A DNA stretch of 64,000 nt from Candidatus Zixiibacteriota bacterium. Its GTDB lineage: Bacteria > Zixibacteria > MSB-5A5 > GN15 > FEB-12. The translations under genes and the position numbers were made by a program. Location of the stretch: the NCBI GenBank assembly GCA_028289585.1, contig JANQPI010000035.1:280717-344716 (forward strand). Direction: 5' to 3'. Within the stretch, counting starts at the first letter, position 1. Every line of letters starts with the position of its first letter. The notes under the pieces were generated by a model, which made no database searches, had not been told where the DNA came from, and was given only the letters and a program-made list of their open reading frames with translations. This document shows, piece after piece, positions 53,153-63,484 of the stretch.

Positions 53153-53908
53153 ATGATCCGTGAGGCAGTAACAAAATACCATCCAGAACGATGGAAGCGG
53201 CTGCGCTGGCATGGGGGCGATGTCTCCCGACTGGAAGGTGTCTCTGACGCCGTTTTCGCATTCGCGATAACGCTGCTTGTGGTCTCACTCGAAGTGCCGA
53301 AAACGTATACCGAATTGATGGATGCGATGTCGGGCTTCTTCGCGTTCGGCATCTGTTTCGTGATTCTCGCCGCCGTCTGGTACAACCATTATCTGTTCTT
53401 TCGTCGCTTTGGTATCGAAGACCGCTACGTTCTATTCCTCAATGCGGTCCTGCTCTTTGTTATCCTCTTCTACATCTACCCGCTGAAATTCTTGTTCACC
53501 TATCTCATCGATCGGCTGGTCGATCCCGAAGCTGCCCAACTGGCGATGGCCGGTATTACCGATACGTCGTCTCTGATGTACATCTACTCGGGCGGCTACC
53601 TAGCGATTTTTACAATCCTCTGGCTGATGTTTTACTACGCGTGGTGCAAGCGCGACGAACTCGGATTATCGGGGCATGAGTTGGTTTGGACGAGGGTGGC
53701 ACTCGATGCAAAGGCGATTTATGCGTTCGTCGGTGTGCTCTCGATCAGTATTGCGGCAGTTGGTGGACCGGAAGCTGCCCCCTATGCGGGGCTGGTTTAT
53801 ATTCTGATCGGTCCCCTGCAGGCACTGTACGGATTCATCGGCGGGAACTATTGGTCGAAGAAGTTCGTGACACAACCTACGGCGGAAGATGACGGCACGG
53901 ACGCGTGA
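53153..53908 (+). CDS. TMEM175-like (DUF1211) potassium channel protein
   Basis: A 251-residue membrane protein with six helices. The first helix reads RLEGVSDAVFAFAITLLVVSLEVP, matching the TMEM175 signature except that the FSD motif is VSD. AAVWYNHYLFFRRFG and FLNAVLLFVILFYIYPLKF follow. Bacterial members conduct K+ as tetramers. AAGGAG precedes ATG 53153; the longer frame from 52985 is untranslated leader. The 257 bases between the MATE gene and here hold no other gene. Confidence 0.88.
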   Translation: MIREAVTKYHPERWKRLRWHGGDVSRLEGVSDAVFAFAITLLVVSLEVPKTYTELMDAMSGFFAFGICFVILAAVWYNHYLFFRRFGIEDRYVLFLNAVLLFVILFYIYPLKFLFTYLIDRLVDPEAAQLAMAGITDTSSLMYIYSGGYLAIFTILWLMFYYAWCKRDELGLSGHELVWTRVALDAKAIYAFVGVLSISIAAVGGPEAAPYAGLVYILIGPLQALYGFIGGNYWSKKFVTQPTAEDDGTDA

Positions 53909-53932
53909 TGTTCGAGTACGTGGAGTCTACTG

Positions 53933-55855
53933 CTATTCTTGAGCGGTTTCGCTTGGCTCGATGACGCGAACGTGGCCAACCGAGTAATAGCCATCACCCA
54001 TGCGGGGGAGAATTTCTATAGCGTCGAATCCATCTCGCTGGGCTGTCTCAGGAACGGGGATCGTATCGTAGCGAATACCGCGGCAGTTCTGACGGCAGGT
54101 CCCGATACGGGACTCCTCTCGCAGGATGCCATCGCCATAGAACCGCACCCAGTACTGATCGTTATGGTCACTTGAAATCTCAAGCTTCGCACCGAACAAC
54201 ATCGTATCCGACCGGAGAATGAGGCCGTTGGGTGGAATGGAGCGACCATCGATGTTCCAGACACCATGCAGCTTTGCCGGAGTCGAGAGCGAATCCCACG
54301 GAAGTTCGAGAGGCGGCCGGTTGAGATATGCAGTCATAAGTGTGTCGAGCTGGCCACTGTGCCAGAGCCAGATGCTCTGCCATCGTTCGCGGGAAAAGAT
54401 CGGACCGCGAGTGATGTTCCACAGGTGATCGATGTAGAGATGCAGATTCGAGTCGGCAATCTCGTTGATTCCGCTCTGGATCGTCTCCCGATACCCTTCC
54501 GGTATCGATCGCTGGAAGTGGCCAATGCGCCACGCCATGTGGGGAAGGACCGGCATGCGAGCCAGGAGTGGTTCGCTTAATCCCAGTCGATCAACGACAT
54601 GCACGCGTGGCCCGCCGCCCATGCCGATGAATCCGATGACGGAGGTTTCGATGTACTGATCCTCGTCTTGCTCCCGACGGCCCGATTCCCACCACGGGTG
54701 GTCAGGATGACGTGTGTCGCGCGTGGCGACCAGAAGTCCCGTTTTCTCAAAGTAGAAGGCACGTTCGTCAACCATCCCCTTGCTGTTGATGCCGTGCCGA
54801 TCAATCTCTTTGATAGTCATGTATGATGGTTTGGCCCCGAGGAAAGATATCGCCACACAAGCTGCGGCTGCTATCCCCACATGTGACCGGGTCCACGTCC
54901 CGCCGATCGACACGAGTAAGATGACGCTGGCGAGGACAGGCACCGACAAAAACCGACCATACATGAAATCCCCTCCCACCGAGACGACGTAAACGAGATA
55001 GAGGATAATCCCGGTAGCCCAGGCTCGCCGGTAGTGTCCTCGAAAGAGAAAGGCGCTGGCAATACCGCTCGCAATCAGGAGGACCGTCGCCGGATCAAAG
55101 CCGATATGGTCAATCATGTAGGTGAGTCCCTGACGAACGAGATCTGTGCGATTCACACCTGTCCAGGTTTTCGCGTAGTAGGTGTTGGGGAAGAAGAACC
55201 CGTAGTAAACTGTCGCGAAGATGAACCAGAAGATCAGCGGGCTGAACCCAAGTGCGTAGTCACGGATTGTCCGCCACGACCGCTGCTGCAGAAAGATGAC
55301 AATTAGCAATGGTATCCCAATGAGCAGCAGATCAAGTCGGTTAAGTCCCAACAAGGCAACCAGCAAGGCGACACGGAATGGCGATGCAATACTGTCACGC
55401 GCGGAGAAGACCGTAGCGCCAAGGAGCGCGACCAGTACGAAACTGAGCGGATTCTCCAGGCCGGAACTCGAGTAATCAATAAACGCTTTGGAGCAGAGCA
55501 GCAGAACAAGGGCCGTGATGGCTGCGAGGTAACCAGTAGCAAGTCGCCTAATAGCAATCCACACCGATGCGATCGTTGCCGCCATCGAGACGAACATCGC
55601 CGTGAAATGGAGTTCCTGTGTGATGATACGGAAAAGCATTATCACGAACAGCCAGAGTGGGTGGGTAAAGACCTGAACGCGTTCGACAACGTTCCACCGC
55701 AGGCCGTGTCCGCTGAGGAAGTTTTCGATGACACGATACGAGATGTAGGCGTCATCACTCATCCAGGCCGTTCGGAAGAGAACGGCAATTCCCAGCCCGC
55801 CGAGAATCCAGAGAATCAATCGTTCCGGCGGCCATCCTGCGCGCTGCTCTGCCAT
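53933..55855 (-). CDS. GT-C-like membrane glycosyltransferase
   Basis: A 640-residue protein with about 10-11 helices in the first 360 residues and a soluble C-terminal part. The first periplasmic loop has TAWMSDDAYISYRVIENFLSG, a DD motif followed by GHGLRWNVVERVQVFTHPLW. This matches polyprenyl-phosphate-sugar-dependent GT-C enzymes such as the AftB-like group. It would move a sugar onto a lipid or protein outside the inner membrane. The acceptor is unknown. It lies 90 bases downstream of the next gene and shares its direction. Confidence 0.72.
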   Translation of the reverse strand: MAEQRAGWPPERLILWILGGLGIAVLFRTAWMSDDAYISYRVIENFLSGHGLRWNVVERVQVFTHPLWLFVIMLFRIITQELHFTAMFVSMAATIASVWIAIRRLATGYLAAITALVLLLCSKAFIDYSSSGLENPLSFVLVALLGATVFSARDSIASPFRVALLVALLGLNRLDLLLIGIPLLIVIFLQQRSWRTIRDYALGFSPLIFWFIFATVYYGFFFPNTYYAKTWTGVNRTDLVRQGLTYMIDHIGFDPATVLLIASGIASAFLFRGHYRRAWATGIILYLVYVVSVGGDFMYGRFLSVPVLASVILLVSIGGTWTRSHVGIAAAACVAISFLGAKPSYMTIKEIDRHGINSKGMVDERAFYFEKTGLLVATRDTRHPDHPWWESGRREQDEDQYIETSVIGFIGMGGGPRVHVVDRLGLSEPLLARMPVLPHMAWRIGHFQRSIPEGYRETIQSGINEIADSNLHLYIDHLWNITRGPIFSRERWQSIWLWHSGQLDTLMTAYLNRPPLELPWDSLSTPAKLHGVWNIDGRSIPPNGLILRSDTMLFGAKLEISSDHNDQYWVRFYGDGILREESRIGTCRQNCRGIRYDTIPVPETAQRDGFDAIEILPRMGDGYYSVGHVRVIEPSETAQE

Positions 55856-55945
55856 GCGATGAGAGTAAACAGAAATCTGTCAGCTAGCCAGTCGCAAAAT
55901 GACAGATGTGTGTTAGTCGACACGAAGAATTAGGATAATAATTGG

Positions 55946-57226
55946 CTAGTTTCGCTTCGGCCACCTGCTCATACGAGCCAGCATCACTGCATACGCGACT
56001 ATCCAAAATGGCATTGCGGCGATAATGATGCGATCTCCCTGCCAGTACGTCAGCGGTGCAGGCAGAATGAGCAGAGCCGCTGCACCACAGAGCGCCAGGA
56101 CCCGCCAGTGAGGTAATCGGCGACGGACCAGCATGAACACTAAGGCTCCGAGTATCAGCACATGAGTGACGGCGAACGCGATATTCATCCACCGCGAAAA
56201 GTATTCGATCTGCCATTGCCACCACCGCTGACCCTGCATGACTTCGAGTCGAGGGGTGCGGGTGAATGACGTGTTCGCTGTGAGGTGGTCATTGAGCAGT
56301 AAGTCACCGTACACGCGAATCGTTGTCGGAAGGTGGCTCACAAGGTAGCCAAGCTGCTGGCTCAGGTGCGGGTGCTCCTGTCGAACCAAAACGGCGAGCG
56401 AATCGGAGTGCCAGACCGGTTCACCCAGCTCGGCGTGACCCCAGACCAAGGGGAAAAAACGGCCATCGATGTTGTAACGTCCCGTCGATGCCAACCCCGG
56501 TTGGCCTAAGAGGCTGTACGAGAGGAGAAGTTGAATCGCTATGGGGACGAAACTAGGTGCAACCCAGGCGAGTCGTGACCAGTCACGGTGGATCACTACC
56601 CAGACGAGTGCTGCCAGGACCGCCGTAATCCACAGCGGGACAAAGATCCCCCGAGTTGTGGCCAGCACGCCGAGGCTGAGAAGGACAAAGCCTATGCGAC
56701 GATACGAGAGTGTTTCGCTAGCGGAGAACGCAAGAATCACCAGACTCGCGAGTGCCAAGGCGAGACTCTCGCTCAGCCCACGCCATGCCAGGAGGGTGAA
56801 TGATGGTGTCAATGCGACAAACACGGTGCCCAACCAGGCGAACAACCAACTGCTCGTGAGTCGGCGAATGGCAAGATGAAGAGCGACTAGAGTGATGACG
56901 TTCAGCAACAGTTGAATGACGATCAGTCCCCAGATCCCCGCAATCCGATCGACTGTGCCGATGAATAGCGGATAGACCCACGGCCGCATGGCGATCAGTT
57001 CATCGACTGGACGCTGGTCCGCTACCCCGGCGTAGAATTCACCAAGGATACGAAACGACGAAGCATCAATAGTATCAAACGTGAGGTCAGCGTCGCCAAA
57101 CCGCTCCAAATGACCCATCAGGTGAGCCGCCGTCAGAGCGAGTGACAGATAGCCAACCGCGATGGCAATGATTGAGCCTCGGTAACGCCTCAGCATGGGG
57201 GAAAGAGAAACGGATTCCGACGTCAC
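55946..57226 (-). CDS. Polytopic membrane protein, possible GT-C glycosyltransferase
   Basis: A 426-residue protein with about 9-10 helices. The first loop has GDADLTFDTIDASSFRILGEF and RPWVYPLFIGTVDRIAG, and WRGLSESLALALASLVILAF follows, a layout seen in GT-C/PMT-like proteins of the mannosyltransferase superfamily. The DD/DE catalytic pair is not obvious, so activity is less certain than for its neighbour. Divergent from the TonB receptor with little room between them. Confidence 0.6.
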   Translation of the reverse strand: MTSESVSLSPMLRRYRGSIIAIAVGYLSLALTAAHLMGHLERFGDADLTFDTIDASSFRILGEFYAGVADQRPVDELIAMRPWVYPLFIGTVDRIAGIWGLIVIQLLLNVITLVALHLAIRRLTSSWLFAWLGTVFVALTPSFTLLAWRGLSESLALALASLVILAFSASETLSYRRIGFVLLSLGVLATTRGIFVPLWITAVLAALVWVVIHRDWSRLAWVAPSFVPIAIQLLLSYSLLGQPGLASTGRYNIDGRFFPLVWGHAELGEPVWHSDSLAVLVRQEHPHLSQQLGYLVSHLPTTIRVYGDLLLNDHLTANTSFTRTPRLEVMQGQRWWQWQIEYFSRWMNIAFAVTHVLILGALVFMLVRRRLPHWRVLALCGAAALLILPAPLTYWQGDRIIIAAMPFWIVAYAVMLARMSRWPKRN

Positions 57227-57289
57227 TCAGCAAGACAATTTGTTGTGGTTAGTTGGAACAACCAGGCCGTACCGGCCGTTGCCGCAGCC

Positions 57290-59581
57290 ATGAGAAACGC
57301 GTTTCGATCTCTTGCCGCTTTCAAAATCGTTTTGCTGACAGCCACGCTATCCGGTTATGCCGCAACCGGGCAGTTAGCCGGTACTGTGATCGATGCCAAT
57401 ACCGGCGCCACTGTTCCTTTTTCGACCGTACAGATTGTCGGAACCACGCTGGGAACAGTTGCCGATTCGGCCGGTTCATTTACTGTCACGGTCGATGCCG
57501 GTACAATCTCGATCCTGGCTACCGCCCTCGGCTATCAGCCCCGCGTTGTTTCGGATATTGTGATTTCTCCCGTTCGCCCTGCCGTTGTTCGGATCGTTCT
57601 GATTCCCGATGCCGCAGTGATCGCTGAACGAATCACTGTCCGACCAGATTTCTTCGATCGTGCGACCGACGCACCTCTGTCGACAACGTCCCAGTCCGCA
57701 GAGGAGATCCGTCGGCTACCCGGCGGCTTCGAGGATGTGGTTCGGGCGATCTCGATCGTCCCGGGCGTCGCTCAGACGACGCAGGGGCGAAACGACCTGA
57801 TCGTACGGGGCGGCGCACCATCGGAGAACCTCTATCTGATCGACAATATCGAAGTGAACAATATCAACCACTTTGGAACCCAGGGCTCAGCCGGCGGCCC
57901 GATTTCGTTCATCAATCTCGATTTTGTCGACAACACGACCTTCTCCGCGGGAGGATTCGGTGCCCGCTACGGTGACCGTCTGTCATCGACGCTGGCGATC
58001 AATCTGCGCGACGGCCGCCGCGATCGGTTTGGTGGACGGGCAACAATTTCTGCAACGCGATTTGGCATCGATGCTGAGGGACCTCTCGGTGAGCGTGGTT
58101 CGTTTGTCGTTTCTGCGCGACGCTCGTATCTCGATTTGATTTTCCGGGCTAATGGCTTTGAGTTCGTTCCGGAGTTTTGGGATTTTCTCGCCCGCGCTGA
58201 ATTGGAGCCAACGCCTCGTGACAAGTTCTCGCTGCTGGCAATCGGTGCGATCAATAACGTCCGGCTCTTTAATGATGAAGCGGACGACCGGTTCGACAAT
58301 TCGCGTCGACTCGACAACGATCAAAACCAGGCGGTAACTGGAGTTTCCTGGCGACGGCTACTCGGCTCAGGATTCATTACCACGACATTATCTCAAACCT
58401 TCGTCGATTACGAGTTTACCCAGCGCGATTCGTTGTTAACTCCGTTTTTTGTTACCGAATCAACGGAGCTGGATATTGCACTTCGTGTCGATGGTCAGTT
58501 TCAGGTCAGTCCGGAGACAGAGCTCTGGTTTGGTGTACAGGGCAAGATCCAACGCGCTGATGGTGATCTTCTGCTGCGGGACTTTGCCGATCCCTACAGC
58601 GACTTTACCGACACGTTTAATATCGAGCAGCCATTCGACACGACCGGAACCAAGCTCGCTGTCTATACCCAGCTTTCACAGCGACTTGGCTCTCTGACGC
58701 TGACAGCGGGAGTACGAGGTGACTACTTTTCACTGATCGATGCTGAGCCGGAGGTCGCGCCGCGGCTGTCAGCCTCGTGGGAGGTTGCCTCGCCAATTCG
58801 TTTGAGCGTATCAGCCGGGCGGTATTATCAGGCGCCATCGATCATTTGGATTGCGGCCAACGAGTTCAACCGAGGACTCCGCCAGATGGGGACTGATCAG
58901 GTCGTGGCCGGGATTGAGATCCGTTTGCGCGACGATACGAAGTTCCGTGTGGAAGGATATTATAAAGACTACTTTGACTACGCGACCTCGATTGAACGAC
59001 CGTATCTGGTCATGGCGAATAGCGGCGGTGATTTCGGCGGCTCCGAGGAGGGCTTTGCGTCATTCGGCCTCGACTCCCTTGTTTCGGCCGGGGAGGGGCG
59101 CGCTTACGGCGTCGAGTTCTTCCTCCAAAAGAAGCTGTCGGAGATACCCTGTTACGGGCAGATGTCGCTTACGATCGGCCAGGTCGAGTACGCAGGGATC
59201 GATGGTATCTATCGCGATGGTTCGTTTGATCAGCGGGTGATCTTCAATATTGGCGGGGGCTATATCTTCAACGAACGGTGGGAAGTGTCGACCAAGTTTC
59301 AGATCTCCACTGGGCGTCCGTACACGCCGTTTGAAGCCGATGGCTCGCGGTCGATCGAGCGTTACAATTCGGTCCGCCTGGGGCCGTCACACGCTCTCGA
59401 TCTCCGGGTTGACCGGCGCTGGTTCTTCGGTGGTTGGGTGCTGACGACCTATCTCGACCTGCAGAATGTCTATGCGCGCTCGCAGCCGGAGATCCCATTC
59501 TACAACGTTCGCACCGGACAGGCAGAGACCGAGGACGGGCTCGGCCTGTTACCCTCGATCGGCATCACCGCCGAATTCTAG
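57290..59581 (+). CDS. TonB-dependent receptor
   Basis: An outer-membrane receptor of 763 residues from ATG 57290 (or 778 from GTG 57245; neither start has a clear ribosome site). A signal peptide is followed by a carboxypeptidase-regulatory-like domain ([33 protein letters not shown]). The plug has [43 protein letters not shown] and [19 protein letters not shown]. The 22-strand barrel ends ...SIGITAEF. Substrate unknown; oligosaccharide or siderophore uptake is typical. ExbBD/TonB are not nearby. Confidence 0.93.
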   Translation: MRNAFRSLAAFKIVLLTATLSGYAATGQLAGTVIDANTGATVPFSTVQIVGTTLGTVADSAGSFTVTVDAGTISILATALGYQPRVVSDIVISPVRPAVVRIVLIPDAAVIAERITVRPDFFDRATDAPLSTTSQSAEEIRRLPGGFEDVVRAISIVPGVAQTTQGRNDLIVRGGAPSENLYLIDNIEVNNINHFGTQGSAGGPISFINLDFVDNTTFSAGGFGARYGDRLSSTLAINLRDGRRDRFGGRATISATRFGIDAEGPLGERGSFVVSARRSYLDLIFRANGFEFVPEFWDFLARAELEPTPRDKFSLLAIGAINNVRLFNDEADDRFDNSRRLDNDQNQAVTGVSWRRLLGSGFITTTLSQTFVDYEFTQRDSLLTPFFVTESTELDIALRVDGQFQVSPETELWFGVQGKIQRADGDLLLRDFADPYSDFTDTFNIEQPFDTTGTKLAVYTQLSQRLGSLTLTAGVRGDYFSLIDAEPEVAPRLSASWEVASPIRLSVSAGRYYQAPSIIWIAANEFNRGLRQMGTDQVVAGIEIRLRDDTKFRVEGYYKDYFDYATSIERPYLVMANSGGDFGGSEEGFASFGLDSLVSAGEGRAYGVEFFLQKKLSEIPCYGQMSLTIGQVEYAGIDGIYRDGSFDQRVIFNIGGGYIFNERWEVSTKFQISTGRPYTPFEADGSRSIERYNSVRLGPSHALDLRVDRRWFFGGWVLTTYLDLQNVYARSQPEIPFYNVRTGQAETEDGLGLLPSIGITAEF

Positions 59582-59647
59582 GGCCAGCCGGCCTCGCGAC
59601 ACGATCTTGCTCCGAGAGGAGGGATGGTGTAGTGTGGGGGCTGAGCT

Positions 59648-59730
59648 GCCCGGATGGTGGAATGGTAGACACCGGGGACTTAAAATCCCCTGGCCGCGAG
59701 GCCGTGCCGGTTCGAGTCCGGCTCCGGGTA
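59648..59730 (+). tRNA. tRNA-Leu (TAA)
   Basis: A class II tRNA of 83 bases. Acceptor GCCCGGA pairs with TCCGGGT (first pair G-U), the anticodon stem GGGGA/TCCCC holds CTTAAAA (anticodon TAA), the variable arm is TGGCCGCGAGGCCGT, and the T-arm holds TTCGAGT. CCA is not encoded. TTGCTC (59607-59612) and TAGTGT (59630-59635) 17 bases apart might be its promoter, but the -10 match is poor. Confidence 0.95.
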
Positions 59731-59906
59731 CGTTGTTCCAGCCTTAAAGGGCCCAGTTCCCGCACCAGGCTCTCCATCGTCCACAACGCAACCCGAAACA
59801 GCCGTAACAAAAAACTCACGAAACTGATGAATGGATGCTCCGTAACGAATGGTTTCTTGAACGGGGAGGCAGTTATCTGTTACCAGTTGCGGGAGGTTGC
59901 TCACCA

Positions 59907-61241
59907 ATGAAGAATCGATACGCTGGTCCGGTCAGGGCCCTGCTCATCGCTTTCGCGTTGCTCGCTGGAAGTAGCGATTTGGAAGCCTCGGCGCCGCCCC
60001 TGTTTTTGTCGGCGGTTGACTACGCTACCGTTGACGAGCCGGTTTCGGTAGCGATCGGTGACTTCAACGGTGATGCTCAGGTTGATCTCGCTGTCGCCAA
60101 CGAAAACTCAGGAGCGATATCAGTCCTTCTCGGAACTGGAGAAGGCCGTTTTTCTCAATCTATCGAGTATCCTGTTGGTACCCGTCCATGGGCGGTCTCG
60201 GCAGCCTTACTGAACGCAGATAGCGTGCTTGATTTGGTCGCCACGAACGGACTGTTTGGTCATATCTCAGTGCTCCTTGGTAATGGCGACGGCACGTTCT
60301 CCGATGCGGTAGATTACCCCACCGGGTCCGAACCGCGTCTGGTGGCGGTCGCTGACTTCAATCAGGATTCTGCGCTAGACGTTGCGACTGCAAACTTCTT
60401 CGACGACAGCGTATCGGTTCTTTTGGGGGTGGGAGACGGAACCTTTGGATCGGCGGTGAACTGGGGGGTAGGAAACAGTCCGTGGGCGATCGCGGCGGAG
60501 GATCTCGATCGCGACTCAATTGTCGATCTGATCACCACCGATTACAGCGGCAACACAATCTCAATCCTATCCGGATTAGGTGACGGAACGTTTTCGGCTG
60601 CCCGAACCCTTCCTGTTGGCAACGAACCGATATCGTTGGTTCTCGAAGATGTCAACGGGGATGACTTGACCGACATTGTCGTCGCTAACTTCCGCGGAAA
60701 TGATCTAACACTGTTCATTGCTGATGCAGGTGGTGTCTTCGATTCGACAGTTTCGATTCCTGTCGGATCGACACCTACCTCGGTCTCTTCGGGACTGCTT
60801 AACGATGATGCATTTCCCGATTTGGTGGTTACCCGGCGTAATGATGATGACATACTGATACTGCTGGGGGATGGTGGTGGTGAGTTCGACATCGTTGACT
60901 CTATTCCCGTCGGTGATCGGCCCTGGTCAGCATCGATCGGTGACTTGGATAACGACGAGGTAAGCGATATTGTTATCGCCAATGCTGCAAGCGATAGCGT
61001 TTCGGTTTTGATCAATCAGTCGCAGTGCTGTTCCGGTGACGTTGGAGATGTCGATTGTTCTGGCGACGTAGGATTGGCGGATCTATCGCGGCTCATCGAT
61101 CATCTCTTCATAACATTTGCGGAACTGTGCTGTTTTACTGAGGCAGATATTATCGTAGATGCGGATGTCGGTCTTTCAGACCTGAGTCGTCTCATCGACG
61201 CTCTTTTCATCTCGTTTATCCCCTTAGCGCCGTGTCCGTAA
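59907..61241 (+). CDS. Secreted FG-GAP/VCBS-type repeat protein with dockerin-like tail
   Basis: A 444-residue protein with a signal peptide (ALLIAFALLAGSSDLEA). Residues 45-360 contain about seven FG-GAP/VCBS-type repeats of 45 residues, each with IGDFNGDAQVDLAVAN-like calcium loops and ISVLLGNGDGTF strands, predicted to form a beta-propeller. The last 75 residues repeat the module seen in the sugar dehydrogenase at 3476: CSGDVGLADLSRLIDHLFITF and VGLSDLSRLIDALFISF. ATG 59907 with GGGAGG upstream is preferred to the longer frame from 59835. It is convergent with the RR-HD-GYP gene. Confidence 0.88.
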   Translation: MKNRYAGPVRALLIAFALLAGSSDLEASAPPLFLSAVDYATVDEPVSVAIGDFNGDAQVDLAVANENSGAISVLLGTGEGRFSQSIEYPVGTRPWAVSAALLNADSVLDLVATNGLFGHISVLLGNGDGTFSDAVDYPTGSEPRLVAVADFNQDSALDVATANFFDDSVSVLLGVGDGTFGSAVNWGVGNSPWAIAAEDLDRDSIVDLITTDYSGNTISILSGLGDGTFSAARTLPVGNEPISLVLEDVNGDDLTDIVVANFRGNDLTLFIADAGGVFDSTVSIPVGSTPTSVSSGLLNDDAFPDLVVTRRNDDDILILLGDGGGEFDIVDSIPVGDRPWSASIGDLDNDEVSDIVIANAASDSVSVLINQSQCCSGDVGDVDCSGDVGLADLSRLIDHLFITFAELCCFTEADIIVDADVGLSDLSRLIDALFISFIPLAPCP

Positions 61242-61291
61242 CGCACAGATAACGAGGGATGCAAGGCTCGTTCCGCGTATTGCCCTCTCAC

Positions 61292-62644
61292 TCAGAACGT
61301 TACTGACTGCCGTGGTGGCGTTTGACTTTTCTGTGCCGCTGCGACGAGCACGGACTCTGTTACCCAATCTACCTTGGCCACCGATCGAATCCGAGCGATG
61401 CTCCGCGCCGTCAGCTCTGTATCGGCAGCGGCGAGCAGAGTTCCGGTTGATGTGTAGAGTGATTCTGCGAGAACCATCTTTGGAGCAAGGTCCTGGATCC
61501 GAATCGATTCAACGGCGCGATTGAGGAGCTTCGGACGCAGCTCCGCGGCCGCCCGTTCGGCGGCGGTCGCAACATTGCCCGGGAAGAGCTTGCCAGACCC
61601 GTCTTTCAAGGCGCTCTCTACCAATTGAAGCGCTAGAGAAGGGTTGCCTCGGTGTTTCTCAAGCTGCGAAGCGATCATGTCAGCGGCTAGAATTATAGAC
61701 GCCTCAAGAGGAATAGAGGAACCATGCTTGCGGTCCGGGAACCCCTTGCCGTCGAGTCGCTCGTGGTGTGAACGAACAATATCGGCCAGGTCCCTTAGCT
61801 CCGGAGACTTGTGTAGTGATTCCCATCCCAGAGTGGGATGCTGTTCGTATATCGCTCGTTCATTATCGCTGAATTCTGAGGTATTTTTCTCGAACAGGTA
61901 AGAGGGTAAGCCGATTTTGCCAATGTCGTGGAACCGAGCCGCGGCTTCGATCAGAAGCAGCCGTTCGGAAGAGAACTGGAGCTTTTCAGCGATATCGGAT
62001 GAGATTTCCTGGACTCGCTTGGCATGGGCCGCCCACAGGGGTTGTGCTATCTCAAGCAGTCCGAAGAAGACATCGCAAATGCCGAAGATAGTGCTGAAGC
62101 TGTCAGATCTCATCGATTGAGCGGTATACAAGGCATCATGAAGTTGATTGGTCCGGTCCTCGACTGTACGTCGGAGCTCTTTTGAATGGTCCTCGAGTGA
62201 TTGGACTTGCCGCTCATGCTCAATGAGTTCAGATTGAAGATTTTTTTTCTGTTGGTGTTTTCGTATCGCACCTTCAATCGTCTCCGCCAGTTCTTGATCA
62301 TCCCATGGTTTCTGGAGAAACTTGAAGATTCCGCCGTCGTTGATGGCAACCTCAACGTCTTCTGTACTTGCTTGGCCCGTTAACATGATGCTCACCATGT
62401 TCGGACGCTTATCCCGGAGTTTGGCCAACAGGTGAGCGCCTGACATCTCGGGCATCTTGTGGTCGCACACAACTACTGCGATTTCTCGCTCCGCGATAAT
62501 CTTAACAGCTTCCGAGGGACGCGTGGCGAAAAGGCAATCCCAATCGTCTCGTTTCCTGAATAGCCGACGAAGTGAACGAATGACATTTTCCTCATCATCA
62601 ATGAAGAGAACGGAAATCTTATCGACAATTGGCTCTTCCATCAT
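61292..62644 (-). CDS. Response regulator with HD-GYP domain
   Basis: A 450-residue protein. A receiver domain (SVLFIDDEENVIRSL; phospho-acceptor D61 in VVVCDHKMPEMSG; the lysine in LQKPWDDQ) is joined by a coiled coil (about 125-190) to an HD-GYP phosphodiesterase domain. That domain has RFHDIGKIGLPSYL and SHHERLDGKGFPD, i.e. GFP rather than GYP. It should degrade cyclic di-GMP when phosphorylated. It starts at ATG 62644, directly after the TAG of the HDOD gene. A C-terminal tail of about 100 residues resembles a small beta domain. Confidence 0.9.
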   Translation of the reverse strand: MMEEPIVDKISVLFIDDEENVIRSLRRLFRKRDDWDCLFATRPSEAVKIIAEREIAVVVCDHKMPEMSGAHLLAKLRDKRPNMVSIMLTGQASTEDVEVAINDGGIFKFLQKPWDDQELAETIEGAIRKHQQKKNLQSELIEHERQVQSLEDHSKELRRTVEDRTNQLHDALYTAQSMRSDSFSTIFGICDVFFGLLEIAQPLWAAHAKRVQEISSDIAEKLQFSSERLLLIEAAARFHDIGKIGLPSYLFEKNTSEFSDNERAIYEQHPTLGWESLHKSPELRDLADIVRSHHERLDGKGFPDRKHGSSIPLEASIILAADMIASQLEKHRGNPSLALQLVESALKDGSGKLFPGNVATAAERAAAELRPKLLNRAVESIRIQDLAPKMVLAESLYTSTGTLLAAADTELTARSIARIRSVAKVDWVTESVLVAAAQKSQTPPRQSVTF

Positions 62645-63484
62645 CTATTCCTCTATGCCCAGAATACTTACCTGAGTAGCAACGTCACCGGGGAGTGAGG
62701 TAACAATGCGTTCTAGCTCAGGCGAACTCTCGATGTTGCATGAGGTACCGGTGTTGGCAATCGGAAATGCAAAGCCCGCACGTTCTGCAAGATCATGGGC
62801 GATTGCGAGCCCACGACGGTGAGGCAGGCTGGCATCGTCAGTCGATGCTGGTGAACCGAGCATCTCGATTCCCAAAACGATGTCTGCCGGGAAGTTCCAA
62901 CTGTGGCAGAGCTGAACGGCAATCTTCCAGGCCGGTCCGCCAAGGAACTGAATCTCGGCTGACTCGTAGGATAAGCCTGAGTTCAAGCAGGCATGCTCAA
63001 GTGAGCGCCATGATTCGGGGAGGGAGAACGCCTGAATGAGCTTCCCGATGTCATGGACCATCCCGATGAGAAACGCTTGATCGCGTAACTGTCGCTGCTT
63101 TGCTCCAAAGAGTTTGTAGCAGGCGATAGCCGTGGCGTAAGAATGCTGCCAGTATTTTAGCCAGTCAAACGAGTGCTGAGGTGGCCGAATATGACGCAGA
63201 CCATCGGTTAGTGAGACTGCGATCGTCATTGTCTTGACTGTATTCAGCCCCAGAATCATGACTCCTTCGTGAACCGTTCGAACTCGACTTTGAACGGCAT
63301 AGAATGGAGAATTGGCCATCTTGATTATCTTGATCGATAAGGACGGATCAGAGGATACGAGTTCCGCAATCTCCTCAAGGGATACCCGATCATCGTCGAG
63401 TACCCGAAGAAGTTTTGCTGTAACCGCCGGGAACGGTGGTAAGCTGGCTAGTCCATGTGGGACTTCACTCTGGGCACTAGGCAT
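62645..63484 (-). CDS. HDOD domain protein
   Basis: A 279-residue HDOD protein. LPPFPAVTAKLLRVLDD, DPSLSIKIIKMANSPFYA and LGLNTVKTMTIAVSL are hallmarks, and FLIGMVHDIGKLIQ keeps an HD-like pair. HDOD proteins act as scaffolds in two-component and c-di-GMP signalling. ATG 63484 is chosen because AGGAGG precedes it and it overlaps the upstream receiver gene by eight bases. It sits directly before the RR-HD-GYP gene. Confidence 0.92.
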   Translation of the reverse strand: MPSAQSEVPHGLASLPPFPAVTAKLLRVLDDDRVSLEEIAELVSSDPSLSIKIIKMANSPFYAVQSRVRTVHEGVMILGLNTVKTMTIAVSLTDGLRHIRPPQHSFDWLKYWQHSYATAIACYKLFGAKQRQLRDQAFLIGMVHDIGKLIQAFSLPESWRSLEHACLNSGLSYESAEIQFLGGPAWKIAVQLCHSWNFPADIVLGIEMLGSPASTDDASLPHRRGLAIAHDLAERAGFAFPIANTGTSCNIESSPELERIVTSLPGDVATQVSILGIEE

